Notes: generated from the letters alone by a model not told the origin. A stretch of 64,000 nucleotides of DNA from Paenibacillus sp. LHD-38 (GCF_031157315.1 NZ_JAVIFU010000023.1:51873-115872), one strand, 5' to 3'; shown: positions 53,620 through 62,236, counted from the first letter of the stretch. Program-made: numbers and translations.

Positions 53620-55275
53620 CTACATCCATCTCCATCCTGCCGGAAGCTCATTTTTAATCATACCTCCGGCATATTTCCCCCATCCAATCGGATAGCCGTC
53701 CGTACATACCAATATATATCCTTTGACAGCGGCGCCGTCTTTTATGTTTATTTCCGACTCCTCGACAAATAAAGTTTCTCCTTTGAGAAAGCGCAGCGTC
53801 TGCTCATGATCCGAGCTCCAATCCACAACGCGAACGGCAGTATCGCGGGTTAATCCCATTGCGAGCGGATGCGACGGCTCAAATCGTCCGCGTCCCGCTT
53901 CTCCCACATACCAGCCTGCTCTGACCACGCGCAGCCCATCTAAAGAAGGGAGCTCTTCCGGCTGAATATAAACCCGTGAGCCGTATGCGACCACACGTCC
54001 GGGCCAGCTTAATGCGTCAGCAGCAAATTGTTCAGCAAACTGATACCAAAGCTCCACAGGATCGGCTGCTGCCAATTCTAGTGCAGCGAGGCCATCTCGA
54101 GCGTTAGGAGCAGTTCGCTTGGCGGCTGGCCGCTCTGATCCTGCGGTTGCCCAATCCATTCTCGTTTGACGTTTACCCGCGCGCCGCTCTTCTCTATGAT
54201 CCGTTTTTTTCTCATGACGTTTCCCACTGCTCTTAAGAGCTTCCCGTTTCAAGCTTCCGCCGGCATAACGTGTATCTGATCGCGCGTCAGAGGCCGCTGC
54301 AAGTGTCCTCTCCCCGGGCTCAGTTGACCTTTTTCCGCTGCGTCCAAGCACAGCCGCATAATGCCCTTCTCCCTCAATGAGATGCGGCCATAGCCTTACC
54401 GTGCCATGAATGCTTTGAAGCCGCTCAGGATCCAGCTGCGCAGTCTCGCCGGCTAGATCGACTCGGCCAGCCGCCCATCCAAAGCGATGCGGCACGGCTT
54501 CTACGAAAAAGTCGGGATGATCAGCCAAAAACCTGGAAATTTGCTGCTCGTTCTCTTCAGGCGAGAAGGTACAGGTCGAATAAACGATACGTCCGCCGGG
54601 CGCTAGCATCGCTGCCGCTTGCTCCAGAATATCATGCTGCATGACCGAGCATCGCTCGATCGAATGTTTTTCCCATTCCGCAATCATCGACTCATCCTTG
54701 CGGAACATGCCTTCGCCGGAGCACGGCGCATCGACGAGAATGCGGTCGAACCACTCAGGGAAAACTATCGCGATCGCCGCAGGCTCCTCGTTAAGCACGA
54801 CGGCGTTGCGGACACCGGCAAGCTCAATATTTTTCGCCAATGCCTTTGTTCTTTCCCTCGCGTTGTCATTGGTAACGAGCACTCCGGTTCCTTGCAGCTT
54901 TCCAGCGATCTGCGTCGACTTCCCTCCAGGCGCTGCACATAAGTCCAGCACGCGGTGGCCGGGCTTAACGTCTAGCAGTTCAACCGGCGCCATTGCGCTC
55001 GGCTCTTGAATATAGTAGAGGCCTGCATGATAATGCGGATGTTTGCCGGGACGCTCGCCCTCCTCGTAGTACAAACCATCCGGTGTCCATGGAATCGGCC
55101 GCAGCTCTCCTTTTAACGATGTAAGCTTTTTCCACTGTTCGATATCGAGCTTCAATCGGTTGATTCTCAGGCCATATACTCTCGGAGCTTCATAGGAAGT
55201 CATAAATTTGTCATATTCGTCTCCTAGCAGCTTTTCCATTTTTTCCGTGAAATTACGCGGCAAATTGCCGTTCAT
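53620..55275 (-). CDS. rsmF: NSUN-family rRNA (cytosine-C5)-methyltransferase, RsmF-like
   Basis: 551 residues from the ATG at 55275 (GGAGGA site); earlier in-frame ATGs lack homology. SAM motif VLDLCAAPGGKSTQIAG, the two active cysteines in VDAPCSGEGMFRKD and YSTCTFSPEENEQQ. A C-terminal RsmF/PUA-like domain (VYIQPEELPSLDGLRVVRAG) is present. Between the two lies a stretch of roughly 90 residues, basic and low complexity (about 315-405), not typical of the family; it reads as a flexible linker. Target C1407 of 16S rRNA is inferred from RsmF. Confidence 0.9.
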   Translation of the reverse strand: MNGNLPRNFTEKMEKLLGDEYDKFMTSYEAPRVYGLRINRLKLDIEQWKKLTSLKGELRPIPWTPDGLYYEEGERPGKHPHYHAGLYYIQEPSAMAPVELLDVKPGHRVLDLCAAPGGKSTQIAGKLQGTGVLVTNDNARERTKALAKNIELAGVRNAVVLNEEPAAIAIVFPEWFDRILVDAPCSGEGMFRKDESMIAEWEKHSIERCSVMQHDILEQAAAMLAPGGRIVYSTCTFSPEENEQQISRFLADHPDFFVEAVPHRFGWAAGRVDLAGETAQLDPERLQSIHGTVRLWPHLIEGEGHYAAVLGRSGKRSTEPGERTLAAASDARSDTRYAGGSLKREALKSSGKRHEKKTDHREERRAGKRQTRMDWATAGSERPAAKRTAPNARDGLAALELAAADPVELWYQFAEQFAADALSWPGRVVAYGSRVYIQPEELPSLDGLRVVRAGWYVGEAGRGRFEPSHPLAMGLTRDTAVRVVDWSSDHEQTLRFLKGETLFVEESEINIKDGAAVKGYILVCTDGYPIGWGKYAGGMIKNELPAGWRWM

Positions 55276-55417
55276 GCTCAGTTCCTCCTGCCAATTATCA
55301 TCGATGTCCTTGCTCTTACATACACTTATGGCTTTGTTATATAATATATTTAAGTAAGAACAAGCCTTTCTTCCCGGGCTTGTCCGCCATAATCCAGTTT
55401 CGGAGGTAGTCTCACAC

Positions 55418-55933
55418 ATGAAAAAGAAAAGCAAAGTCAAAATGATCTATGTGTATATCGGTATCGTTGTTCTATTATTCGGCTTTATTTTCATTCTTAA
55501 CAACAGCGGAAAGGTTAATGACCTGTATGGCAAGCCCGTATCACAGTTGAACCCGGAAACGCGTAAGCAGCTTGACGATCCTAACTACCAGAATATCATA
55601 TTACCGGATGTATTGGACAAGAAGGTTGCCGATAAGGAAGATTTCTTCGTCTACCTATTCGCTTCCGACTGCCCGCATTGTCAGAAAACAACGCCTCAGC
55701 TAATGCCATTGGTTGACGAACTGGGCATTGATTTGCCTCAATTCAACTTAAGAGAGTTTCCGTCATACTTCAATAAGTATAATGTGGAATATACACCTAC
55801 CCTTGCTTATTTCAAAGACGGCGTACAAATCGATAAGCTTGAGGGCGGTCTTGCCGAAGAAGGCACTACTGGCTACAGCTTAGAAGATTTCAGAGCATTC
55901 TTTAACAAACATTCAGGAGCTGAGACAAAATGA
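55418..55933 (+). CDS. Membrane-anchored thioredoxin-like protein
   Basis: 171 residues: a basic N-terminus, one transmembrane helix (residues 10-28), then an extracytoplasmic thioredoxin fold with active site Cys85-Pro-His-Cys88 (FASDCPHCQK) and cis-Pro EYTPTLAYFKDG. CPHC is the motif of oxidising DsbA-like proteins. The gene overlaps the next by 4 bases (ATGA), so they form an operon. It may supply electrons to, or oxidise, the Cys-rich lipoprotein that follows. Confidence 0.9.
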   Translation: MKKKSKVKMIYVYIGIVVLLFGFIFILNNSGKVNDLYGKPVSQLNPETRKQLDDPNYQNIILPDVLDKKVADKEDFFVYLFASDCPHCQKTTPQLMPLVDELGIDLPQFNLREFPSYFNKYNVEYTPTLAYFKDGVQIDKLEGGLAEEGTTGYSLEDFRAFFNKHSGAETK

Positions 55934-56466
55934 TGAAACGTCAGCGCCTAACGGACGAACAGATCGCAGAGGAGCAAAGAAGCTCGCGCATTCGCGGTTT
56001 TATGTATGCCATGCTGCTCGCCTTCGCAGTCATTACATTGCTCACCGCATGCGGCTTGGCGGATGATGATAAAGCGGGCGCTGAGCATCAACACGGATCC
56101 GAAACATGGCAAACGACAGCATCGTATAACGAGCTGCCTGCTTTCCTCTCGGACTATACTCCACATACGAGCGAGCTCTATAAAGCGGTACATGACCATG
56201 CCGACATCATGAGCGGAATTACTTGTTATTGCGGTTGTGCAGAAGGCGTTGAGGTTGAAAACCCGCATGATTCCCTCCTGCGCTGCTACGTTGCCGAGCA
56301 TCCTGCAGACGAAGGCAGCGTAACCTGGACGAATCACAGCACCAGCTGTGGCATTTGCAAGAAAGAGATGGAAGAAGTCATCGCTTTAAGCAAGCAAGGC
56401 AAGACGACCGATGAGATACGAGCCGTGATAGACGACTTGTACAAACCCAAAAAGTCCATTGACTAG
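55930..56466 (+). CDS. PCYCGC-motif lipoprotein
   Basis: 178 residues. A hydrophobic helix (about 24-40) ends in a lipobox-like LLTA-Cys41, preceded by an unusually long charged N-terminus. The protein could instead start at Met25. The exported part has SGITCYCGCAEG (Cys99, Cys101, Cys103), Cys119 and CGIC (140-143), plus several His. This is the PCYCGC-type family of unknown function (the Pro is Thr here). The Cys/His pattern suggests metal or redox binding; the thioredoxin partner supports this. Confidence 0.88.
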   Translation: MMKRQRLTDEQIAEEQRSSRIRGFMYAMLLAFAVITLLTACGLADDDKAGAEHQHGSETWQTTASYNELPAFLSDYTPHTSELYKAVHDHADIMSGITCYCGCAEGVEVENPHDSLLRCYVAEHPADEGSVTWTNHSTSCGICKKEMEEVIALSKQGKTTDEIRAVIDDLYKPKKSID

Positions 56467-56485
56467 TCTTGCTAATTGACGGAAC

Positions 56486-56585
56486 CAAGCGTAAACGGCT
56501 GTCGCCGTCCTCAGTGGCAAAAGCTATCGTTTCGCGGAGATATATAAGCACATTTATAAGTTAAAACTTATAAATTCTTATATAT
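56486..56585. repeat. Dispersed 100-base structured repeat, copy 2
   Basis: Differs from copy 1 at two bases: TTTCGC for TTTTGC, and T for G in the AT-hairpin loop (AGTTAAAACT for AGTGAAAACT). Otherwise the same hairpins and orientation. It lies between the PCYCGC gene and the small alarmone synthetase terminator. Confidence 0.85.
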
Positions 56586-56594
56586 AAATAAACG

Positions 56595-56640
56595 AAGGGG
56601 CTGTCCAGCAGGTCTAACTAGACCAGGCGGACAGCCCCTT
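56595..56640 (-). terminator. Terminator of the small alarmone synthetase gene
   Basis: A perfect 12-base-pair stem (AAGGGGCTGTCC / GGACAGCCCCTT) with an inner GGTC/GACC stem. It lies 12 bases past the stop and directly after repeat copy 2. It could also stop the convergent PCYCGC transcript. Confidence 0.85.
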
Positions 56641-56652
56641 CCTTGTTTTCAA

Positions 56653-57456
56653 TTAGCTTTGACTGCCTTTTTTGGCTTTCGCGATTGCCGCTTGAATCTC
56701 GAGCGACAGCTGATTCAGCTCATGGTAGTCTTCTTTCTCAAACTTTTCGTTGAATTTCATTTGAAACTGCGCCGCTTCACGAACCCGATGATAGAAATAT
56801 AAATCTTGAATGCCTTTCAGCACCTTCGAGACCACATTGGACTGCTCCTCGAATTCCGTCTGCGCATCCAAAATCTCTTTTCGAATGCTGGTCATTTCCG
56901 TATCGAGCTGCGATGCGGCTTCCGCTGCTTTTTTGAGGCGATTACGTACATCCTCCGGTAAGCTTTCTTTAAACTTATAATTTAAGGAATGCTCGATTGT
57001 CGCCCAAAAATTCATCGCCAGCGTTCGAATTTGAATTTCTGCCAGCACGATCTTGTATCCAAGCGCGGTTTGAACCGGGTATTCGACAATCATATGATAG
57101 CTGCGGTAGCCGCTGTCTTTGAAATTTGTAATATAGTCCTTCTCGTAAACGAGCGATAAATCCTTACGTGTACGTATCAAACCAGCCACTCGATGAATGT
57201 CATCTACAAATTGGCACATAATACGTATTCCTGCAATGTCCTCAATTCCCGTATCCAGTTGATCCGAAGGGACATTCAGGCGTTTCGCTTTCTCCAAGAT
57301 GCTTGATATTCGTTTAACCCGGCCGGTGACAAATTCTATAGGCGCATATGCTTCTCTTATTTTTAGTTCAACCCGCATCGTCTTAAACTTCACTTTAAGT
57401 TCTTCAACCGCTTGTTCATAAGGCTGTAAAAAAAGATTCCAGTCTCTACCGTCCAT
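56653..57456 (-). CDS. sasB: Small alarmone synthetase SasB (YjbM/RelQ type)
   Basis: 267-residue (p)ppGpp synthetase with no HD hydrolase domain, TGS or ACT. Signature blocks are YAPIEFVTGRVKRISSILEK, IEDIAGIRIMCQFVDDIHRV, YEKDYITNFKDSGYRSYHMI and EIQIRTLAMNFWATIEHSLN. It matches B. subtilis YjbM (211 residues) with about 50 extra C-terminal residues, mostly helical. Transcribed with pyrD? It starts 17 bases after the pyrD stop, so co-transcription is likely. Confidence 0.93.
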   Translation of the reverse strand: MDGRDWNLFLQPYEQAVEELKVKFKTMRVELKIREAYAPIEFVTGRVKRISSILEKAKRLNVPSDQLDTGIEDIAGIRIMCQFVDDIHRVAGLIRTRKDLSLVYEKDYITNFKDSGYRSYHMIVEYPVQTALGYKIVLAEIQIRTLAMNFWATIEHSLNYKFKESLPEDVRNRLKKAAEAASQLDTEMTSIRKEILDAQTEFEEQSNVVSKVLKGIQDLYFYHRVREAAQFQMKFNEKFEKEDYHELNQLSLEIQAAIAKAKKGSQS

Positions 57457-57473
57457 CCGGCCGCCTCCTGTTC

Positions 57474-58580
57474 TTAAACGTGATCTGCGCCAACTGCCTC
57501 GGCAATATTTCGGTAGCCATCCTTACGTAAACATTCCTTCAAACCGTTCGTCAACTCACGGAGCACTCCAGGGCCTTTGTAGATAAGCGCCGTGTAGATT
57601 TCAACCAAGGAGGCTCCTGCGCGGATTTTATCGTATGCGTCTTGCGCCGTAAAGATGCCGCCGGATCCAATAATCGGCAGCTGCCCGCCAGTCTGGCGAT
57701 ATACTGCCCGAATGACCTCGGTTGAACGTTCACGCAGCGGCTTACCGCTGAGTCCGCCCGCTTCGCCTGCATTCGAATGCTGCAGCCCCGTACGGGATAA
57801 GGTCGTATTTGTGGCGATTATCCCCGATACGCCGCTCTCCATTATGGTGGCCACGGTGAGCTCCAACTGCTCATTCGTCATGTCGGGCGCGATTTTGACT
57901 AGAACAGGTTTTGCTTTTGTTCCTACTTTCGCGGCCTGCGTGTTTATTTCCTTTTTTACAGCGCTAAGCAGATTTCTAAGCTCTTCACCATGCTGCAGGT
58001 CGCGTAGATCAGGAGTGTTCGGCGAGCTGATATTAACGACAAAGAAATCACCATATGTATACAAATCCCGAATGCAGGTTTGATAATCCTCATGGGCCAA
58101 CTCATTCGGAGTTGTTTTGTTTTTGCCGATGTTTACGGCTATCGGTATTCGGTTTATTTTGCGACGTGACAGCTTCTCTGCCATAGCAGCCGTTCCATCA
58201 TTGTTAAAGCCCATCCGATTGATAAGCGCTTCATCAGGCGGGAGCCGGAACAATCTCGGCTGTTCGTTTCCAGCTTGTCCTTTCGGTGTTACAGTACCTA
58301 CCTCGGCGAAGCCAAAGCCTACGCTTGAGAAGCCGTCTGCTGCTTTGCCGTTTTTGTCCAGACCGGCGGCTAAGCCCACCGGATGCGGAAAATGCAGTCC
58401 GAATAGATCGGTCGCAAGCTCCGGCGACTTTGCTACGCCGTACATCGCATGCATTAGCCCGTTTAATCCAGGAACTACGCCGCCTGCTGCTAAGCCGTCA
58501 ATAACAAGATGATGAGCCTTTTCTGGGTCCATTCGAAAAAAAATCGGCTTTAAAATTGAAGAATAAAGCAACTTACTCAC
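57474..58580 (-). CDS. pyrD: Dihydroorotate dehydrogenase, class 2 (quinone)
   Basis: 368 residues. The fourth step of pyrimidine synthesis, using membrane quinone. Class 2 features: an N-terminal amphipathic membrane segment (LLYSSILKPIFFRMDPEKAH), FMN-binding GLAAGLDKNGKAADGF, and the catalytic Ser in VVNISSPNTPDLRDLQ. B. subtilis uses a class 1B PyrD/PyrK instead, so a class 2 enzyme sets this lineage apart. Confidence 0.94.
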   Translation of the reverse strand: MSKLLYSSILKPIFFRMDPEKAHHLVIDGLAAGGVVPGLNGLMHAMYGVAKSPELATDLFGLHFPHPVGLAAGLDKNGKAADGFSSVGFGFAEVGTVTPKGQAGNEQPRLFRLPPDEALINRMGFNNDGTAAMAEKLSRRKINRIPIAVNIGKNKTTPNELAHEDYQTCIRDLYTYGDFFVVNISSPNTPDLRDLQHGEELRNLLSAVKKEINTQAAKVGTKAKPVLVKIAPDMTNEQLELTVATIMESGVSGIIATNTTLSRTGLQHSNAGEAGGLSGKPLRERSTEVIRAVYRQTGGQLPIIGSGGIFTAQDAYDKIRAGASLVEIYTALIYKGPGVLRELTNGLKECLRKDGYRNIAEAVGADHV

Positions 58581-58626
58581 TCCGATCTCAGATGTATGTT
58601 CTACATGTCAGTTTATCTTTTTTACG

Positions 58627-58661
58627 ACAAAAAGAAAAGAGCCTGCACATAAGGTGCAAGC
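58627..58661 (-). terminator. Possible terminator
   Basis: The hairpin GCTTGCAC-cttat-GTGCAGGC (one G-U pair) followed on the minus strand by TCTTTTCTTTTT. It could end transcripts coming from the L,D-transpeptidase remnant. It lies upstream of pyrD's start. Confidence 0.45.
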
Positions 58662-58745
58662 GTCCGTTATATTGCGGCTTGTCTAGAAAACGATTACAAT
58701 GAGAACATATTCATTATCATTTTGAAATAGAGAGGTTGATTGTCG

Positions 58746-58886
58746 ATGAGTTCACCAAAAAGAAAGCCTGCAACAATTAAAGCAAAGCCGAAGGAAGAGG
58801 TAAACAAGAAAGCACTCATTTGGATTGGTTCTATCGTCGGCGTTATTGTCGTTGCGGTTGCCTTGCTTTTAGTTTTCACTTCGTAA
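58746..58886 (+). CDS. Small single-pass membrane protein (46 residues)
   Basis: ATG at 58746 with AGAGG about 10 bases upstream, stop at 58886. A very basic N-terminus (SPKRKPATIKAKPKEEVNKK) is followed by one transmembrane helix (ALIWIGSIVGVIVVAVALLL). Such tiny basic-plus-helix proteins are common in Firmicutes and often unannotated. Convergent with the L,D-transpeptidase remnant, 5 bases apart. Function unknown. Confidence 0.65.
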   Translation: MSSPKRKPATIKAKPKEEVNKKALIWIGSIVGVIVVAVALLLVFTS

Positions 58887-58891
58887 GCCTC

Positions 58892-60298
58892 TTACGTCAA
58901 CCATTTATAAATTTTAGCGGGATTGGTTTCATTCTGGCGCGGCTCCAGCCTAAAGCGTTCGGGAGGCTGCTGCAGCTTGGATGGAAGCGTCCCGTTTTTT
59001 ATTTGCACCGCCGTTCCGAGAGGCACCCTATCGAAGAGCTCCTCGACATCCGCCTTGCCCATTCTAACGCAGCCCAGCGACTCATCCTTGCCTAAGCTGC
59101 TCGGCTCATCGGTTCCATGGATTGCGAATAAGGTGTTAGACAGCGTCATGCCGCGGCTTCCGAAATCTCCGTCCTCGCGTCCATTTGGATTCTTTACCTT
59201 TTCGCTTATATAAAAGCTCCCCTCAGGCGTTTCGTCTCCGCCAAGACCTACCTGATAACTGCGCACTATGATGTTACCTTGAACAACAGCAAGCCTATGG
59301 TTCGATTTATCGACAACGATCGAAAGAGGTTGACTCCATTCTTTATCTAAAATACCATTGCTGCCAACCATCGGATTACTACTCGGCTTCGTTAACTTAT
59401 CCTTGCCCGGTATCGGCTGATTGCCCGCTTCTACGGATGGCACTTCGGCTTCGCTGATGCTACTTTGGTGTGTGCCTTTGAGCTTCTTCAGCACAACCGG
59501 AAACATCGTCCTCATGCCTTCGCGTTCTCCAGCGATGACATTATTCGGGTAAGGCTTGATAAGATCATCCAGCTTCTCCGGCCATTTTTTGTATTTCTTC
59601 TCATAATGATAGACTGCGCTAGCGAGCGTCCAGTGTGTCTCCTACTGCTCTCTCCAGCCTTTATACTGTTCTGTGACTGCAGCTGCATCAGACGGCTCAC
59701 ACGAGCAGGCAAGCCGATCAAACATCGTCACATTTAGCTTTCCGTTTAAATCACCCTTCTCCACGGACATAATCAGTCTTGTATTTCCTGTCCATTTGCG
59801 CCAGCCGTTATCCTCCTCTAGCCGAGCTGCGATCGTGAGCAGCGAAGCTTCTTTCCCCGCAGCAATCAGACTATTCCAAGCACTTCCAATCGGATTTCGA
59901 TCTTTTTGTGCAACCAATACAACTCCTATTGGGGGGATATAGCCTTGAGCCACCGGTTCGGGTTGTTCGTTCGTCTGTTAATAGATAGCGCCGTTAGCGG
60001 GCACTAATACAGCAATGAAGAGCAGTAAGACCGCTAATGCTGCGGTTCTGCGGACAAGCATTTTTCTCTTATGCCGCAAGCCCCATTCTTTAAGCAGCTG
60101 CAGCTGCTTTTCCGATAAAGGATGGCTTTCATGCTCAAAAGCGTCATAAACCTCGCCGGCTTGCAAAAAACAATAGTTTGCTTTGCCCTCTTTGCCAGCG
60201 AGCAAATATTGCTTGCCAAGCAAATACCACCCCATTTGGTTATCAGGGTGCTGCTTTACAAATTGCTTCAAATATAATATGTCTTCTGGAGAGTCCAT
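58892..60298 (-). pseudogene. L,D-transpeptidase (YkuD domain), two in-frame stops
   Basis: From an ATG at 60298 (GGGAGGATGGGGG site) one frame runs 469 codons to 58892 but has TAA at 59978-59980 (codon 107) and TAG at 59642-59644 (codon 219). The N-terminal part is TPR-like (MDSPEDILYLKQFVKQHPDN) with a transmembrane helix just before the first stop. The C-terminal part is a YkuD domain with PEGSFYISEK, IHGTDEPSSLGKDESLGCVR (catalytic Cys). Each stop follows or precedes a Gln codon (TAT-TAA-CAG, CAG-TAG-GAG), so C-to-T changes of CAA/CAG fit. No frameshift is needed. The last piece could start at 59515 with a GGAGA nearby. Confidence 0.85.
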
Positions 60299-60393
60299 CC
60301 CCCATCCTCCCAACATGTGGTATGTTTTCTTTATCGGCAGGATGGGTGCTTGTTTGTATCCCTTCAGCATTTTACTGTGCGTACAGAAAACAG

Positions 60394-60437
60394 AAAAAAG
60401 CTCCTCTTCGCAGCTTAAGCATGCGATGAGGAGCTTT
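60394..60437 (-). terminator. Terminator of the ferredoxin gene
   Basis: The stem AAAGCTCCTC / GAGGAGCTTT with an inner TCGC/GCGA stem, followed on the minus strand by TTTTTTC. It lies 16 bases past the ferredoxin stop. Confidence 0.88.
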
Positions 60438-60452
60438 GCTTCCGATTATGAT

Positions 60453-60689
60453 TTAGTAATTAAAAGGAACGTCTGCAATTTTGATTGAATCAGTAGGACA
60501 GCCGTCAGCCGCATCCTGCAAATCATCAAACAAATCTTCTGGAATCTCTGTGTTTCCTTTGTTTCCGTCTGCTTTATAAATAACTTCTGCAAGACCTTCA
60601 TCATCATAATCATAAATGTCAGGAGCGGTTGCTCCGCAAGCTCCACAAGCGATGCACGTATCTTTTTCAACCCAAGTAAACTTACCCAT
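60453..60689 (-). CDS. fer: 4Fe-4S ferredoxin
   Basis: 78-residue acidic ferredoxin with a single 4Fe-4S cluster: Cys12, Cys15, Cys18 (TCIACGACG) and Cys64 (DGCPTDSIKI). It matches the Bacillus Fer type, an electron donor to cytochrome P450s and other enzymes. GGGAGG precedes the ATG. It stands alone, between a terminator and dinB. Confidence 0.96.
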   Translation of the reverse strand: MGKFTWVEKDTCIACGACGATAPDIYDYDDEGLAEVIYKADGNKGNTEIPEDLFDDLQDAADGCPTDSIKIADVPFNY

Positions 60690-60747
60690 GGAAATTCCCT
60701 CCCAAATAAAAATATACGGATTAATCTCGTCTCTGATCAGTCAAGCT

Positions 60748-62034
60748 TCATTCATCAATATATAACAAACTATCATCCTTTTGCAAGGATGTACCGCGAA
60801 TTCGTTTATTCCTAATTAAGGTTGAAGGGTCATCACCAAGCATTCCCGCAGTCAGAACCGCGTCCTCTCCGTATTTGTCGCGGAGTCGGTCCATCGCTTT
60901 GGTTAATGCTTCTTTCCGCGGCTGCTGCTCATAGCTGAACAAATCAAGCTGAAGGGCCGTATCGTCCAGCGGCGTGAGATTTTGAAGGGAGATTCCGAGC
61001 AGACGGATTGGCTCGCCAATCTTCCAATGCTTCTCATACAGCCTGCAGGCTTCCCTGTAAAATACATCAGCCTCCTGTGTTGGGGCAGCCAATGTATGAG
61101 AGCGGGTAATCGTTGTCATATCCGGCTTGCGGATCGTAATCTGAACCGTTGTCGCAACCAACTTTTGCCTGCGCAGTCTTCGTCCAGTCTGATCCGCTAA
61201 ATTGAGCAGCACCCTAAATACATCCTCGCGGGTCGTTAAGTCGCTCGGTAGCGTCGTTGTATGTCCGATCGACTTATTCCGTTCCCTGTTCGAATTAACC
61301 TCAGCGTGGTCAATTCCGTGCGCAGCGGATTTCATCCATGAACCTACGACACCAAAATGCTTATTTAGCATGTGTTCCTCGGCAGCCGCCAGCTGCCCAA
61401 TCGTACGAATGTTTAGCTTTGCAAGCTTATCAGCCGTTTTTTTGCCTATTCCGAACAACGTATCGCATGATTTATCCCATAATACATTTTTCACATCACG
61501 AATGCGCAGCACGGTCAATCCGTTCGGCTTCTTCATATCCGAAGCCATCTTCGCAAGCAGTTTGTTCGGGGCTAAGCCAATCGAGCATGGAAGCGTCCAC
61601 TCCGACTGGATTCGCTTCTGCAAGGATTCTGCGATTTCTAGCGGCGTGCCAAACATTTTCGACCCCGTGATATCCATATAGCACTCATCGATCGATACGG
61701 CCTCCACAAGCGGCGTATATTGTCTGGCGATAGCCATAAATCCCTGAGAATATTTTCGGTAAAGCGTAAAATCAGGCTTTATTAATATAAGCTCGGGGCA
61801 TAGCAGAAGTGCCTGTCTTACCGTCATTCCCGTCTTAATTCCTCTGCTTCTTGCCAAATAGGAGCAGGTAACCAGAATACCCTTTCGCTGCTCCACGCTG
61901 CCGGACACCGCTGTAGGCTTGTTCTTGTATTTCTCAGGCTCTTCGGCTTCATGGACGGAGCAATAAAAAGCATTCATATCTAAATGAATGATAACACGGC
62001 CTTTTGCCGGATAATGATCATTTGTATTTTTCAT
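60748..62034 (-). CDS. dinB: DNA polymerase IV (Y-family, DinB/PolY)
   Basis: Translesion polymerase, about 428 residues. Catalytic VIIHLDMNAFYCSVHEAEEP and EAVSIDECYMDITGS (metal carboxylates and SIDE motif), helix-hairpin-helix FGIGKKTADKLAKLNIRTIG, and the little-finger domain. A C-terminal segment QLDLFSYEQQPRKEAL carries a clamp-binding QLDLF motif. ATG at 62034 is preferred to a GTG at 62049 (no proper site), though AGGCGGTG lies 12 bases upstream. Confidence 0.94.
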   Translation of the reverse strand: MKNTNDHYPAKGRVIIHLDMNAFYCSVHEAEEPEKYKNKPTAVSGSVEQRKGILVTCSYLARSRGIKTGMTVRQALLLCPELILIKPDFTLYRKYSQGFMAIARQYTPLVEAVSIDECYMDITGSKMFGTPLEIAESLQKRIQSEWTLPCSIGLAPNKLLAKMASDMKKPNGLTVLRIRDVKNVLWDKSCDTLFGIGKKTADKLAKLNIRTIGQLAAAEEHMLNKHFGVVGSWMKSAAHGIDHAEVNSNRERNKSIGHTTTLPSDLTTREDVFRVLLNLADQTGRRLRRQKLVATTVQITIRKPDMTTITRSHTLAAPTQEADVFYREACRLYEKHWKIGEPIRLLGISLQNLTPLDDTALQLDLFSYEQQPRKEALTKAMDRLRDKYGEDAVLTAGMLGDDPSTLIRNKRIRGTSLQKDDSLLYIDE

Positions 62035-62179
62035 AATCGAGTTAAACACCGCCTAATTGGAGCAATAAGCGAACATAAGTTTGATCAACCCAAGCATACA
62101 ATTCCAGTAGGGTCAAGTCAACGACAGCGGGTCTAGCCACAAAAATTACTTTTTTCCCCTCTACTTTCGTGAAGACAAG

Positions 62180-62188
62180 TGTTATAAT
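62180..62188 (+). promoter_or_regulatory. Extended -10 promoter of cimA
   Basis: TGT followed by TATAAT (62183-62188), an extended -10 element. No good -35 at 16-18 bases. It lies 48 bases upstream of the cimA start. Confidence 0.55.
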
Positions 62189-62236
62189 AGTAAATTATGA
62201 TTTGAATAGGCAATCAACGAAGGAGGCGTCCCGTTA

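Noticed and set aside
58700..58740. AT-rich sequence with a Fur-box-like TTCATTATCATT upstream of the 46-residue gene
   Set aside because: Only part of the 19-base palindrome is present and no iron gene is nearby; kept as unproven.
58892..60298. Selenocysteine or pyrrolysine recoding of the two stops
   Set aside because: TAA is not recoded, no SECIS-like hairpin or pyl genes are seen, and the residues would not be catalytic; plain mutation is simpler.
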